The position numbers and the translations under genes were made by a program. The notes beneath the pieces were generated by a model. It had not been told where the DNA came from, made no database searches, and worked only from the letters and a program-made list of their open reading frames with translations. Shown here piece after piece: positions 6,733 through 6,778 of a stretch of DNA of 6,778 nt (position 1 is its first letter; every line of letters starts with the position of its first letter). This DNA comes from Bacillota bacterium (GTDB lineage: Bacteria; Bacillota_G; Limnochordia; DTU010): contig JAAZLQ010000280.1 of the NCBI GenBank assembly GCA_012799255.1, positions 1-6,778 on the forward strand, written 5' to 3'.

Positions 6733-6778
6733 CCTACACCCATGATACAAATGTGAGGGGGTAGGTGGCTTTGTGAGG
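6733..6778 (+). promoter_or_regulatory. Post-recN hairpin and possible ribosome binding site of the next gene
   Basis: CCTAC (6733-6737) pairs with GTAGG (6761-6765), and CCC (6739-6741) with GGG (6757-6759), separated by one mismatch. The 3' arm contains the purine-rich GAGGGGGTAGGTGG, which resembles a ribosome binding site. A GTG at 6773 could start the next gene, but only two codons are visible. By conserved order the next gene is expected to be spoIVB, which cannot be confirmed here. There is no run of T, so this is not a rho-independent terminator. Confidence 0.3.

Overview
The window looks like a piece of the conserved chromosomal operon that spore-forming and anaerobic Firmicutes carry between ispA and spo0A. 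The gene order oapA-dxs-tlyA-nadK-argR-recN, all on the + strand with gaps of a few bases or short overlaps, is typical of Clostridia and related lineages. Base composition is moderate (roughly half G+C by eye). The first ~400 bases contain no convincing protein gene and read as a large structured RNA. Together with the membrane protein that follows, they fit the OLE (ornate, large, extremophilic) RNA / OapA pair, known from anaerobic, thermophilic, alkaliphilic and halophilic Firmicutes. That makes an extremophilic or strictly anaerobic Firmicute the best guess. The species cannot be named from the sequence.

Layout: 1 to about 360, OLE RNA, probably cut at its 5' side by the window edge because family members are usually around 600 nt. 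373-400, a weak hairpin followed by six T. 405-423, the oapA ribosome binding site and a small start-codon hairpin. 423-989, OapA, a DUF21-like membrane protein. 995-2884, dxs, the first enzyme of the MEP isoprenoid pathway. 2877-3671, the TlyA-type rRNA methyltransferase. 3674-4513, NAD kinase. 4525-5004, the ArgR/AhrC arginine repressor. 5009-6700, the DNA repair ATPase RecN. 6701-6778, a short intergenic stretch with a hairpin and a ribosome-binding-like sequence leading out of the window, possibly to spoIVB.

How the parts relate: the protein genes have no shared pathway (isoprenoids, ribosome modification, NADP supply, arginine control, recombination repair), but they are packed as one transcription unit with likely translational coupling. 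The unusual part is the OLE RNA-OapA module at the front. OapA is known to bind OLE RNA and place it at the membrane, and the complex has been linked to growth under cold, short-chain alcohol and magnesium stress. The other known partners, OapB and OapC, are encoded elsewhere in genomes that have OLE and are not in this window. No mobile element, CRISPR array, tRNA or rRNA was seen.
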